A stretch of 64,000 nt of DNA from contig CAYOYK010000004.1 in NCBI GenBank assembly GCA_964408185.1, forward strand, positions 15,755 through 79,754, in the 5' to 3' direction. Of the stretch, positions 9,301-17,565 are shown piece by piece (position 1 is the stretch's first letter; every line of letters starts with the position of its first letter). The position numbers were made by a program, and so were the translations under genes. Source of the stretch: CAYOYK01 sp964408185. Lineage in GTDB: Bacteria > Bacillota > Clostridia > Christensenellales > Aristaeellaceae. The notes under the pieces were generated by a model. The model searched no databases, was not told where the DNA came from, and saw nothing but the letters and a program-made list of their open reading frames with translations.

Positions 9301-9722
9301 AGGCGCTGGCCGAGGCCGGGCTGCGCAAGCTATTGCAGCTGCGCGGCGTAACGCTGGCCGACGTGGAGGTGCTGGACGCGATGGACGAGGGCGGCGCGGG
9401 CGGCGTGCTGCCCGCCGTGCTTACCAAGGACGGCAGGCCGCTCAAGGGCGCGAAGGCCCTCAGCCTGACGCAGATGCAGGCGCTGCTGGCCCACGCGCGG
9501 GAGGCGGCGGCGCAGCTTGCCACCCGCATGCTGGATGGCGAGGCGGCCCCGAAGCCGTGGCATCAGCCCAACCAGCTTGCTTGCGAGCGGTGCGATTGCC
9601 GCGCGGTGTGCGGCTTTGACGCGGCCGCTCCCGGCGCGGTGTGCTTTGACGCGCCGCCCCTCAGCGCGGCCCGGTGGCGCGGCCTTTTGGGGCCGGATGA
9701 GGACGCTCAGCAAAAAGACTGA
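6387..9722 (+). CDS. addB: AddB-like subunit of the AddAB helicase-nuclease
   Basis: A 1111-residue protein, the size of AddB, which with AddA resects DNA ends for recombination. The N terminus has LMLVPEQFTLQAERELL. The C-terminal PD-(D/E)xK nuclease shows DTGTFYHAALNGF and VIDYKSS. The iron-sulfur cysteines are present: one in FAGCPFQHFVRYGL and three in CERCDCRAVC. Unusually, the expected N-terminal P-loop is not visible: where B. subtilis AddB has GRSGSGKT this protein has TGRAHRLLGPL, and an in-frame TAA at 6354 excludes a longer start. addA is not adjacent, whereas it usually is. Confidence 0.88.
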   Translation: MPQVQAFTGRAHRLLGPLIGQIGRLHAAHAPCLMLVPEQFTLQAERELLDRLHLEGMFTLQAMSPSRLCERVLEAVGADGREPLGRPGRLMAVSRAVELCEDRLQYYAASSRRRGFVPKLASLLTDMKRGGLTAEGLQGWADGLEGSQRAKYTDLAMLYAAYENVLGVRFSDNEDTTAYVAGRLAESGLLQGTHVFVYGFDTLTEPMITLLCAAAPLCESLTVALICEDASAPDGDLYEPVRGSLGRFADALQARGIALGYARSPEKTLSAAPALRHLDEALYRLPYLKFAGAQESVTLAYRQSPYEEASLAAREILWLVARGVSPDRIAVLHPDAGGYAFSVSAALDDAGLACYTDDKLPASAHGLARFLLCALRAASGGYRNEDVLPMLKSGYAGLSFEEACRLEDYAFRYGINRARWTEPFRKGADEHRVAMEALRARALEPVQAMRGKLVSARSAEASLAAVFKLLQAVNAYETLKQEEERLLAEGMLVRASQNSQVWQALLTLSEQLCLLMDGARVPLKAIADRFESGLAGVQLASLPPATGMIRVGALGHFLGGEMQAVFLLGLNDGILQKQTDSLLSEDERAQAREATVAYLGVTDESRSTLARLDLKRAMTLPTERLFLSCAKTAPDGTALRDLPLLQTLRERLFEGLPETPVPEDELPMTAAQALSELGLRLRAYADGTGAADALPDRWRARLLALLARADTRPQALALLRAAGERADADALAPATARALYGGKNLTVSRLEQFAGCPFQHFVRYGLRPQIRKDWKIEPVDTGTFYHAALNGFSRLAAQTPDYPRVPEETVDELAELAMAPLLDGLAEGPMGDGERSLHMQAVARETVHRAAQTVTRHLAAGRFALERTEAAFGYPGGLPPIVLVLADGRQIALRGYIDRIDRYDDGESVYLRVIDYKSSRHSLDAAQTWWGLQLQLLLYLDAARAVSERGVPAGAFYFYVADPLVESPQDAQALAEAGLRKLLQLRGVTLADVEVLDAMDEGGAGGVLPAVLTKDGRPLKGAKALSLTQMQALLAHAREAAAQLATRMLDGEAAPKPWHQPNQLACERCDCRAVCGFDAAAPGAVCFDAPPLSAARWRGLLGPDEDAQQKD

Positions 9723-9730
9723 ATTTTGCA

Positions 9731-9759
9731 TTGCCTTTGGCCGCGGTATCCTGTATAAT
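9731..9759 (+). promoter_or_regulatory. Predicted strong promoter of the small P-loop gene
   Basis: TTGCCT and a perfect TATAAT separated by 17 bp, directly after the addB stop. Confidence 0.65.
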
Positions 9760-9850
9760 GGAAACGTACAATACGGGCAGAAGCCTCATCCCGCAGCGCG
9801 GGGAGACGCCCGCGCAACGTTCCAAATCATCATGACAGGAGGCGTTCCCA

Positions 9851-10261
9851 TTGATTCAAGTGATCGCAGGCAAAAAAGGATCGGGGAAGACCAAGCGCAT
9901 CATCGACATGGCGAACACGGCCAGCAAGGAAAGCAGCCACGACATCGTTTTCATCGACGATGACAACGACTACATGTTCGACCTGCGCCACGAGGTGCGC
10001 TTTATCAACGCGGGGGAGTATCAGCTGCTGAACGACCAGATGTTTATGGGCTTTCTGTGCGGCGCGGTCGCTCAGAACTTCGACGTGGGGCAGATCTACG
10101 TGGACGCGTTCAAAAAGCTGATCAAGGCCGACCTGTCTACGACGGCTTGGCTCTTTGAGCGGCTGGAGGTCATCTCGCAGGCGCACAACGTCAACTTTGT
10201 GCTCTCCATCAGCGAGGACCCCGATAATCTGCCTGAGTTCATCCAAAAGTACGTCATCTGA
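9851..10261 (+). CDS. Small P-loop ATP-binding protein, function unknown
   Basis: A 136-residue protein starting MIQVIAGKKGSGKTKRIIDMAN, with a textbook Walker A motif (GKKGSGKT) at residues 7-14. A possible Walker B is DIVFIDDDND near residue 33. The rest (YVDAFKKLIKADLSTTAWLFERLEVI) looks helical. No export signal or membrane segment. The start is TTG with AGGAGG 7-8 bp upstream; no better codon lies between. It follows addB but has its own promoter and a terminator behind it, so it appears monocistronic. I cannot assign a role. Confidence 0.8.
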   Translation: MIQVIAGKKGSGKTKRIIDMANTASKESSHDIVFIDDDNDYMFDLRHEVRFINAGEYQLLNDQMFMGFLCGAVAQNFDVGQIYVDAFKKLIKADLSTTAWLFERLEVISQAHNVNFVLSISEDPDNLPEFIQKYVI

Positions 10262-10285
10262 CCGCTTTACCGTAACCGGCGGAAC

Positions 10286-10317
10286 AAGCGCCTTCGCCTT
10301 TCCGCGAGGGCGCTTTT
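10286..10317 (+). terminator. Rho-independent terminator after the P-loop gene
   Basis: A 12-bp stem (AAGCGCCTTCGC / GCGAGGGCGCTT, one G-T pair) with a 6-nt loop, ending in a short T run. Confidence 0.7.
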
Positions 10318-10355
10318 GCCTATCATGAGGGGCCCCGCCCCTAGGGAGTGATTGC

Positions 10356-11852
10356 ATGAGCTTTTTTTCCACGCGCGGAGGCGCCTGCGTAACGGCCTCG
10401 CAGGCCGTGTTGACCGGGCTGGCGGAGGACGGCGGCCTGTACGTGCCCGCTATGTTCGCCACACTATCGCCCGATCGCATCGCCCGCCTGAGCGATATGT
10501 CCTATCCCCAGCGCGCGGCGCGCGTGCTGCGCCACTTTATGGAGGATTACACCATTGCCGAGCTGGAGGACAGCGTCGCCAAGGCCTACGCTCCCGCCTT
10601 TTGGGACGACCCGACCATCGCGCCCGTCAAACCGCTGGACGAGCGTCAGTATGTAATGGAGCTTTTCCACGGCCCCACGCTCGCCTTTAAGGACGTCGCG
10701 CTCAAGCTGCTCCCCCACCTGATCGCGCTGGCCGCGCAAAAGAACAACGAGCGCCGCGAGATCAGCATTCTGGTGGCGACCAGCGGCGATACCGGCAAGG
10801 CCGCGCTGGAGGGCTTCAGCGATGTGCCCGGCACAAGCTGCAGCGTGTTCTATCCCGCGGACGGCGTAAGCGCCATCCAGCAGCTGCAAATGACGACGAC
10901 GGCCGGCCGGAACACCCACGTCATTGGCGTAAAAGGCAATTTTGACGACACGCAGACCGGCGTGAAGGCGCTCTTTGGCAGCGCGGAGTTCCGCGCGCAG
11001 ATGGACAGGCTGGGCAAGCTGCCCTCCTCCGCCAATTCCATCAACTTTGGCCGATTGGCCCCGCAGGTCGTCTACTACTTTTCCGCCTATGCCGACTTGG
11101 TAAAGCAGGGCGCGCTCCGCATGGGTCAGCTTGTTAATTTTGTTGTGCCCACGGGCAACTTTGGCGATATCCTCGCGGGCTTTTACGCCAAGCTCATGGG
11201 GCTGCCCATCGGCCGTTTGATCTGCGCCAGCAACCGCAACAACGTGCTGACCGATTTTTTCACCGACGGCATCTATTACACGCACCGCGCGTTCTTTAAG
11301 ACAATCAGCCCGTCCATGGACATCCTGATCTCCTCCAACTTGGAGCGCCTGCTCTACGAGAGCACCGACCGCGACCCCGTGCTGGTGAGAACGTGGATGG
11401 AGCAGCTCCGCGAGTGCGGCAGCTTCTCGGTAGGGGCGCAGCGCCTGCGCTGGATGCAGGAGACCTTCTACGCCGATTTTGCCGACGACAACATGACCCG
11501 CAGCGAAATCAAGCGCGTGTTCGACCGCTGCGGCTACCTGATGGATCCTCACACCGCCGTCGGCAGCTATGTGCTGACCCGCTACCGCGAGCTGACCGGC
11601 GATCACACCGCGACGGTGCTGCTCTCCACCGCCAGCCCGTACAAGTTTGCGCCCGACGTGCTGGCCGCGCTGGACGGCCGCGACGCGATTGCGGACAAGG
11701 ACGCGTTTGCGTGCATCGACAGGCTGGAGGCGCGCAGCGGGACGGCCGCCCCCAAGCAGCTCCGCGCGCTGGCCAGCCTGCCCGTCAAGCACAGCGTCGT
11801 TTGCGCCCGCGAGGACATGGGCGCCGCGCTGCTGGCGGAGTATCAAAAATAA
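10356..11852 (+). CDS. thrC: Threonine synthase
   Basis: A 498-residue PLP enzyme converting O-phosphohomoserine to threonine. The N-terminal block STRGGACVTASQAVLTGLAEDGGLYVP is typical of the long threonine synthases. The PLP lysine is K112 in HGPTLAFKDVALKLLP, and the phosphate-binding region follows as VATSGDTGKAALEGF. PTGNFGDILAGFYAK is also conserved. The ATG has GGGAG upstream. No hom or thrB lies alongside, so threonine biosynthesis genes are dispersed here. Confidence 0.96.
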   Translation: MSFFSTRGGACVTASQAVLTGLAEDGGLYVPAMFATLSPDRIARLSDMSYPQRAARVLRHFMEDYTIAELEDSVAKAYAPAFWDDPTIAPVKPLDERQYVMELFHGPTLAFKDVALKLLPHLIALAAQKNNERREISILVATSGDTGKAALEGFSDVPGTSCSVFYPADGVSAIQQLQMTTTAGRNTHVIGVKGNFDDTQTGVKALFGSAEFRAQMDRLGKLPSSANSINFGRLAPQVVYYFSAYADLVKQGALRMGQLVNFVVPTGNFGDILAGFYAKLMGLPIGRLICASNRNNVLTDFFTDGIYYTHRAFFKTISPSMDILISSNLERLLYESTDRDPVLVRTWMEQLRECGSFSVGAQRLRWMQETFYADFADDNMTRSEIKRVFDRCGYLMDPHTAVGSYVLTRYRELTGDHTATVLLSTASPYKFAPDVLAALDGRDAIADKDAFACIDRLEARSGTAAPKQLRALASLPVKHSVVCAREDMGAALLAEYQK

Positions 11853-11877
11853 TTCCGAACGATCACGCAAAAAGCCG

Positions 11878-11905
11878 TTTCACTTCCGCCCGGCCGAGGT
11901 ATGCT
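11878..11905 (+). promoter_or_regulatory. Possible promoter of the rubrerythrin gene
   Basis: TTTCAC and TATGCT with a 16-bp spacer, about 50 bp before the ATG. Weak match. Confidence 0.4.
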
Positions 11906-11953
11906 ATCAAACGTAAGCAATCCCTCACCCAACTGATTAAGGAGGAAACAGAT

Positions 11954-12493
11954 ATGAAATGGATTTGCAAGGTTTGCGGTTACGTACACGAGGGCCCGGA
12001 GGCTCCCGAAAAATGCCCGCAGTGCGGCGCGCCCAAGACCAAGTTTGAGCTGATGGCGGCCGAAAAATCCTACGCGGACGAGCACCGCGTGGGGGTTGCG
12101 AAGGACGCCGATCCTCGCATTTTGGAGGGCCTGCGCATGAACTTTACCGGCGAGTGCACCGAGGTGGGCATGTATCTGGCCATGAGCCGCCAAGCCGACC
12201 GCGACGGCTATCCTGAGGTAGCCGAGGCCTTCAAGCGCTACGCCCTTGAGGAAGCCGAGCACGCCGCCAAGTTTGCCGAGCTGCTGGGCGAGGTGGTTAC
12301 CGACAGCACCAAAAAAAACCTTGAGCTTCGCGCCGAGGCCGAGTGGGGCGCGACCTCCGGCAAGAAGGAGCTGGCCACGCTGGCCAAGCAGCTCAACCTG
12401 GACGCGATTCACGACACCGTGCATGAGATGTGCAAGGACGAAGCGCGTCACGGCAAGGGCTTTGACGGACTGCTCAAGCGGTATTTCGCGTAG
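11954..12493 (+). CDS. Reverse rubrerythrin (N-terminal rubredoxin domain)
   Basis: A 179-residue cytoplasmic protein with a rubredoxin-like iron site at the N terminus (CKVCGYVHEGPEAPEKCPQCG) followed by a four-helix ferritin-like di-iron domain with the helix motifs FTGECTEVGMYLAM, LEEAEHAAKFAELL and CKDEARHGKGF. In ordinary rubrerythrins the rubredoxin domain is at the C terminus, so this is the reversed type, which in Clostridium acts as an NADH-linked peroxidase in oxidative stress. The ATG follows AAGGAGGAAACAG. Flanked by a promoter and a clear terminator, so probably a single-gene unit. Confidence 0.93.
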   Translation: MKWICKVCGYVHEGPEAPEKCPQCGAPKTKFELMAAEKSYADEHRVGVAKDADPRILEGLRMNFTGECTEVGMYLAMSRQADRDGYPEVAEAFKRYALEEAEHAAKFAELLGEVVTDSTKKNLELRAEAEWGATSGKKELATLAKQLNLDAIHDTVHEMCKDEARHGKGFDGLLKRYFA

Positions 12494-12591
12494 GCCCTGC
12501 CCAGACAGCTAAGAGACGCCGAATCCCCGCGCGCCGGTTTGCGCGTGGGTTGGCTGAACCAGCATGCGACCTCCGCGCGCCGCATCCTGAG

Positions 12592-12624
12592 GGAACCGTT
12601 CCGAAAGGGACGGTTCCTTTTTTT
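12592..12624 (+). terminator. Strong Rho-independent terminator after rubrerythrin
   Basis: Stem GGAACCGT / ACGGTTCC with a 10-nt loop, followed by seven T residues. The 200 bp around it contain no other gene that I can see. Confidence 0.85.
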
Positions 12625-12690
12625 GCGTCTCCCGCGTTCTGTAAGGAGCCAAGCCTGACGGCCAAAGCATCGTTGCGAGCCGTAGGCCGC

Positions 12691-12719
12691 TTGCATATTG
12701 TCATATCATGCCTTATACT
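12691..12719 (+). promoter_or_regulatory. Predicted promoter at the head of the glycan island
   Basis: TTGCAT and TATACT with a 17-bp spacer. It leaves a leader of about 105 nt before the first membrane-protein gene; I see no defined riboswitch there. Confidence 0.6.
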
Positions 12720-12830
12720 AGGGCATGGTTTGGGCCGTGTGATCCATGCTCCGAGTCATATGCGCTGTGCCCATCCGACGCGCCGCGCGCCAAAGCCGAT
12801 ACCAATGCAGGCCTATGTGGAGGGATGCCA

Positions 12831-14318
12831 ATGTCTCGTTTTTTGAAAACCTACAAGCTCGTCCTATGGATCGTGCTGGCGCTGGTCGTGCTGCCGCTGC
12901 TTGTCACCGCGCTGTACAATCGTCCTACGTCGGACGATATTTCCTTTGCCAGAAGCATGCAAGAATCGCTGCCGTCCAACCCGACCGTGTTTGACATCGT
13001 GGGGAACGCGGCGAACATTGCGGCAAACGGCTGGCGCGCCTCCACCGGCACATTTTCCTGTATATTTCTATATTCCGTTCTTTGGGCGCTGCTGCCAAAC
13101 GTTTGGCAGATGATCTACCCCTTTGTGCTGACGCTGGCGCTTCTGGCTGCGGCCTTTGAGGCGGTGCGGTGCTTGCGCGCTGTCCGTCCGGCGCTTTCGC
13201 GCGACGCGGGAGCCTGCTTGGCGCTCTTGTCCGTGCTTTTGTTTTTGCTGCTGATGCCCGATCCCTATCAGGGCTTCTTTTGGTACTCCGGCTCCAACTA
13301 CATCTTTTCCGCCGCGCTGGGCGTGTGCGTGTTCAGCCGCCTGTTCCGCAGGTGCCGCGCCGGCGCGCGCGCCACGGTGAGCGAGTGGTTTGTGCTGGCG
13401 GGCTACTGCCTGCTGTTCTTTTTGTTTGGCGGCGGCGATCATATCAACGGCACCATGTTCATCGTGCTGTACGGCTTCTTTGCGCTTTACGCGCTGAAAA
13501 ACCGCAAGCCGATCCGCTATCTGCTGCCGCTGATTTTTCTGATCGGCGGCTACCTGCTGGCTGTGCTGGCCCCCGGCAACGGCGTGCGCGCCGCGACGCA
13601 CGGCGAAGCATCATCCCTGCTGAGCGCGTTTTTGCTATCGTTTGTCAAGGCGTTCCAGTTTGCGTTTCGGGACGCGCGGTACTGGGTGTTTCTCGTCCTG
13701 TGCGTTCCGGCGGCGTATGCGGCGGGCGGTTCTTTTTCCGCTCGGCATGCCGCGCTGACGGGGCTGGCCTCGCTGTCTTTGATGGCGGCCTGCTTCTTCC
13801 CGCTGCTTTGGAGCGGCGCCTACATCGCGCCCCGTCACACGGATCGATACTTCTACCTGCTTTGTCTGCTGCTGCCGCTCAACCTGACCGTATGGCTTGG
13901 CTATCTGCGGCAGGCCCATCAAGGCGGACAAGCCCCGGACGCTCTCTGCCTGCCGGCCAAGCAGCTATGGGCTTGGCTGGCTGTCGCCACGGTGGCGCTT
14001 GGGCTGATCAGCGTACCCAATCTGACGCTGTCCCCTCTGCGGCTCAACTGCACGGTAGCGCCTGTCAACGCGGCCATCAGTCTGGCGAGAGGCGACACGC
14101 AGCGCTACGCGGCGGATTACGACGCGCTGACGGCCGCCCTGCGCGCGCGGCCGGGCGAGGCGCTCATCATCCAAAGCTGCCCGTCCAGCGCGCTGCTGGG
14201 CTCCCCGCAGCTGACCGACAACCCGTCAGACTGGCGCAATCAGGATTTTGCCGCTTACTACGGCGGCGAGGGGAGCAGCGTGGCGGTATCCGAGCAGAGT
14301 CGGCAAGCCACGGATTGA
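12831..14318 (+). CDS. Polytopic membrane protein, paralogue 1 of 4 (DUF6056/GT-C-like)
   Basis: A 495-residue protein with about ten hydrophobic segments and a soluble C-terminal part. After the first membrane helix comes ALYNRPTSDD, an acidic pair in the first outer loop, a feature of GT-C glycosyltransferases that use lipid-linked sugars. Other blocks shared with the three following genes are MPDPYQGFFWYSGS, FGGGDHINGT, LAVLAPGN and the tail YAADYDAL...YYGG. It probably acts on surface glycan assembly, but the activity is an inference. The ATG follows GGAGGG. More GC-rich in appearance than its paralogues. Confidence 0.75.
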   Translation: MSRFLKTYKLVLWIVLALVVLPLLVTALYNRPTSDDISFARSMQESLPSNPTVFDIVGNAANIAANGWRASTGTFSCIFLYSVLWALLPNVWQMIYPFVLTLALLAAAFEAVRCLRAVRPALSRDAGACLALLSVLLFLLLMPDPYQGFFWYSGSNYIFSAALGVCVFSRLFRRCRAGARATVSEWFVLAGYCLLFFLFGGGDHINGTMFIVLYGFFALYALKNRKPIRYLLPLIFLIGGYLLAVLAPGNGVRAATHGEASSLLSAFLLSFVKAFQFAFRDARYWVFLVLCVPAAYAAGGSFSARHAALTGLASLSLMAACFFPLLWSGAYIAPRHTDRYFYLLCLLLPLNLTVWLGYLRQAHQGGQAPDALCLPAKQLWAWLAVATVALGLISVPNLTLSPLRLNCTVAPVNAAISLARGDTQRYAADYDALTAALRARPGEALIIQSCPSSALLGSPQLTDNPSDWRNQDFAAYYGGEGSSVAVSEQSRQATD

Positions 14319-14342
14319 ACAGCGTGAAGCGGGGCGGGCGTG

Positions 14343-14371
14343 TTGCTTTCCCTTTGACGGTGTGATACAAT
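14343..14371 (+). promoter_or_regulatory. Predicted promoter before paralogue 2
   Basis: TTGCTT and TACAAT with a 17-bp spacer, between paralogues 1 and 2. Confidence 0.6.
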
Positions 14372-14451
14372 AAAGGATGGGATGATATACAGCCGCTTCC
14401 ATCTTGTCAGGAAATCCATTTTCAGTATACGCCCGTTTGGAGGCAGAACGA

Positions 14452-15963
14452 ATGACGCGGTTTTTTCGGATTTATAAGATTATTCTGTGGGCTGTGCTCA
14501 TTATGCTTGCTGTGCCGTTGATGGCAGCGGCAATATACAACCGACCCGGTTTGGATGACCTGAACCACCTCAAATCGCTCAAGTGCATGGCCGAAGCGTC
14601 CTCCTCAACATGGGATCTTGTTCTTCGTCCCGTCCGCATGGCTGTGGAATGGTGGAATCTCTATTCGGGGACTTTCAGCGCTTTGCTTCTTTATGGCATC
14701 GTATGGTCGATCTTCGGCACGGCATGGTGCTCCATCTATCCTTTTCTAATTATTATCGTCTGTGCCTTTACCTGTTTTCAGGTTGTACGCTGTTTGCGCG
14801 TGTTCAAGCCGGGGATTCCCAAGGATGTGTCCACTTGTGCGTCTATCTTGTTATGTATCATGTTTTTTCTGCTGCTTCCGGACGCATGCAACGCGTTTTA
14901 CTGGGTTGCCAGTTCTTCCTATGTTTTATGGGCATGCGTTACGCTTTGTTTGTTTAGCAGCATAATCCGCAAGTGCTCGCTCCTGCCGAAATCTTCTATG
15001 CGAGACGGACTCCACGTGGGCCTGCTTTGCGTGGCTTTCTTTTTCCTCGGTGGAGCAGACTCCGTCAACTCTACTGTCGCGGTGGCGCTATATGCTTTTG
15101 TGGCGCTGTGGGTTTTCCTCAAGCATAGGCCGAAACGCTACCTTATCCCCTATCTCTTTTTGTTCGCGGGTTACCTTTTGGCAACGTTGGCGCCCGGCAA
15201 CATGCTGCGCCTGTCGCCGTATCAGAGGGCCGCAACCACGCTTCCCATTCCGTTAGCGGCAATATCCGCATACTTTAAGGCTTTTCAGTTTATCTTCAGC
15301 GATTTCCGCTTTTGGATTTTTCTTGTGCTGTGTTTTCCCATGGCGAAGGTTGCCGCCGCATCCTTTTCAGTGTCGGGAAAACATGTTCTTCTCGCGGCGA
15401 TCGCGTCTATCAGTCTGTTGGCAGCGGGGTTCTTCCCATTGATGCTAACGGTGGGCACCAATTATATATCTCTCAGACATCTGAACGCCTATACCCTTTA
15501 CCTGTGCGTCTTTCTGTCCCTGAATCTTACCCTATGGATCAGCTACGCGACCCGGCGATGGCAGAGCAGCCCCCGTGCAGAAACGCTGCCATGCAGGAAA
15601 GCGCATGGCATCCGCCCGCTTATTCTGTCTTTCGCCGCCGCATTGGCTCTGCTCTGCGTGCTTAGTCTTCCAAACATCTCCTTTCTGCCATTCCAGCTAA
15701 ATACCGATGTGCCTGTAATTAAGGTGCTCATCAACTGGAGGGCCGGGGCCTTGCAGACCTATGCGACGGATTATGATGCCATTGTCGCAAAAGTGCGCGA
15801 AAACCCAGACAAACTCACCATTGTGCCGTCCAACCCAGTCAGTGATATCTACTACTCCCCCAAGCTGTCCTCCGACCCAGAGATGCGGCAGAACATCGAT
15901 TTTGCTGAGTATTACGGGGCCGCAGGCAGTCGAGTGAAGGCGCTCACCAATACGCTGGATTAA
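14452..15963 (+). CDS. Polytopic membrane protein, paralogue 2 of 4 (DUF6056/GT-C-like)
   Basis: A 503-residue membrane protein starting MTRFFRIYKIILW and sharing the whole architecture of the preceding gene: IYNRPGLDD after helix 1, LLPDACNAFYWVASS, LGGADSVNST, LATLAPGN, then a soluble tail with YATDYDAIV and EYYGA. The ATG is preferred to upstream codons because GGAGG precedes it and all four paralogues align at this (M/V)(S/T)RF start. Visibly less GC-rich than the flanking core genes. Substrate unknown. Confidence 0.75.
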   Translation: MTRFFRIYKIILWAVLIMLAVPLMAAAIYNRPGLDDLNHLKSLKCMAEASSSTWDLVLRPVRMAVEWWNLYSGTFSALLLYGIVWSIFGTAWCSIYPFLIIIVCAFTCFQVVRCLRVFKPGIPKDVSTCASILLCIMFFLLLPDACNAFYWVASSSYVLWACVTLCLFSSIIRKCSLLPKSSMRDGLHVGLLCVAFFFLGGADSVNSTVAVALYAFVALWVFLKHRPKRYLIPYLFLFAGYLLATLAPGNMLRLSPYQRAATTLPIPLAAISAYFKAFQFIFSDFRFWIFLVLCFPMAKVAAASFSVSGKHVLLAAIASISLLAAGFFPLMLTVGTNYISLRHLNAYTLYLCVFLSLNLTLWISYATRRWQSSPRAETLPCRKAHGIRPLILSFAAALALLCVLSLPNISFLPFQLNTDVPVIKVLINWRAGALQTYATDYDAIVAKVRENPDKLTIVPSNPVSDIYYSPKLSSDPEMRQNIDFAEYYGAAGSRVKALTNTLD

Positions 15964-15996
15964 ATGAAGCCCCTCACATTGAAAGGAAGTACGTCT

Positions 15997-17499
15997 GTGT
16001 CTCGTTTTTTCAAGGTATATCGGATTATTCAGTGGCTTACCCTGCTTGCCGTCATCCTCCCCTTCTGCATTGCCTCCGTCTACAATCGGCCGATCTTGGA
16101 TGATGTCTCACACATGTGGCAGCTCAAGCTGCTGCCGGATGCTACCGACCCGTCGTTCGACTTCATCCGTAAACCTTTTGAATTGACGATGAAGTGGTGG
16201 AATTATGGTTCCGGCACCTTCAGCACCGTTTTCGTCTATGGCTTCCTTTGGTCCGTCATCGGCACAAGATGGGCAAACATCTTCCCTGTTTTGGCCATCA
16301 TCACATGCGTGCTTGCTTGCTTTCAAGTGACGCGGTGTCTTCGCGCTTTTCGGCCGGAGATTTCTAAGGATGTGTCCACCTGCGGCGCGTTGCTGCTATC
16401 CATCATGTTTCTGCTGCTGCTGCCCGACGCAAACAACGCTATCTTCTGGGTCTGCGCGTCGTTCTACTCACTGTTCGCTTATATTGTGATATGCCTTTTC
16501 AGCAGCCTCATTCGGAAATGCTGGGCCAACAAGCCAAGCGGGGCAAAAGACTGGTGCTACATCGCAGCTGTCTGTCTCTTTTGCTTCTTCCTTGGCGGCA
16601 ACGATTCAATCAACTCTACAATATCGGTGGCCGCCTACGCGCTCCTTGCGATCTGGGTTTTTGTGAAGCGCCTCCCCAAGCGGTATCTTCTCCCTTATCT
16701 CTTTCTGCTGGCCGGATATGCGCTGGATGTACTGGCTCCCGGCAACAGTGTACGTACTACGCTGTTTGGCGGCTTTGATTTGACAATACCGCCCGCCATC
16801 ATTTCTTCTTATTTTAACGCTGTCCAGTTTCTCTTCTCCGATGTCCGCTGCTGGCTCTATCTCCTTCTCTTCCTCCCAATCGTCGTTGAGGTGCGCGGAC
16901 GCTTTTCGATATCGCTGCGGAGCGCGCTCCTGACAAGCGCTGCCTCTGTTTCCCTGATCGCCGCCGGCTTTTTCCCAATTCTTTTAACGGCCGGCAAGCG
17001 CTACCTGACGGATCGCCATTATGATGCGCTCTTCTTCTATCTTTGTGTGTTCCTTGTGCTGAACCTGATTGTGTGGTCAAGCTATCTATGGCAGAAGCGC
17101 GCCGCGCATCAAGAGAGCGCTCTGCCGTGCGCCCCATCATCGGCATCCAAATCGCTGGTCGCTATTCTTGCGACAACGGTAATCCTGCTGGGGTTCCTTA
17201 GCGTGCCGAACATTCAGTTTGCGCCGTTTCGCCTCAACTGCAACTTGGCGCCCGTAAAGGTGGCCAGCCACCTAAAGGCCGGTACGCTGCAGGAGTGGGC
17301 CAGCGAATACGATGGCATCGTTTCCCAATTGCGCGCTCATCCGGGCGAGACAATCTACATCGACTCCTATCCGCAGAACGAGATCCTGTATACACCCTTC
17401 TTAACCTTTGATTACGAGACGGGGATTGAGTATCCCTTTGCCCAGTATTATGGAAACGAGAAGAGCGTCATCCGTTTTACCTCAGAGCGGACGGAATAG
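15997..17499 (+). CDS. Polytopic membrane protein, paralogue 3 of 4 (DUF6056/GT-C-like)
   Basis: About 500 residues, same fold: VYNRPILDD after helix 1, LLPDANNAIFWVCAS, LGGNDSINST, LDVLAPGN, tail WASEYDGIV and QYYGN. I chose the GTG start because AAAGGAAG precedes it and VSRFFKVYRIIQW aligns with the other paralogues. An ATG eleven codons upstream, abutting the TAA of the previous gene, is the alternative. Cotranscription with paralogue 2 is likely. Confidence 0.72.
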   Translation: MSRFFKVYRIIQWLTLLAVILPFCIASVYNRPILDDVSHMWQLKLLPDATDPSFDFIRKPFELTMKWWNYGSGTFSTVFVYGFLWSVIGTRWANIFPVLAIITCVLACFQVTRCLRAFRPEISKDVSTCGALLLSIMFLLLLPDANNAIFWVCASFYSLFAYIVICLFSSLIRKCWANKPSGAKDWCYIAAVCLFCFFLGGNDSINSTISVAAYALLAIWVFVKRLPKRYLLPYLFLLAGYALDVLAPGNSVRTTLFGGFDLTIPPAIISSYFNAVQFLFSDVRCWLYLLLFLPIVVEVRGRFSISLRSALLTSAASVSLIAAGFFPILLTAGKRYLTDRHYDALFFYLCVFLVLNLIVWSSYLWQKRAAHQESALPCAPSSASKSLVAILATTVILLGFLSVPNIQFAPFRLNCNLAPVKVASHLKAGTLQEWASEYDGIVSQLRAHPGETIYIDSYPQNEILYTPFLTFDYETGIEYPFAQYYGNEKSVIRFTSERTE

Positions 17500-17565
17500 C
17501 CGTATCGCGGCTTCATCCATCGGGATTGGTCCCTAATCAGAGCCTGTATGGGAGACGGTAGATAG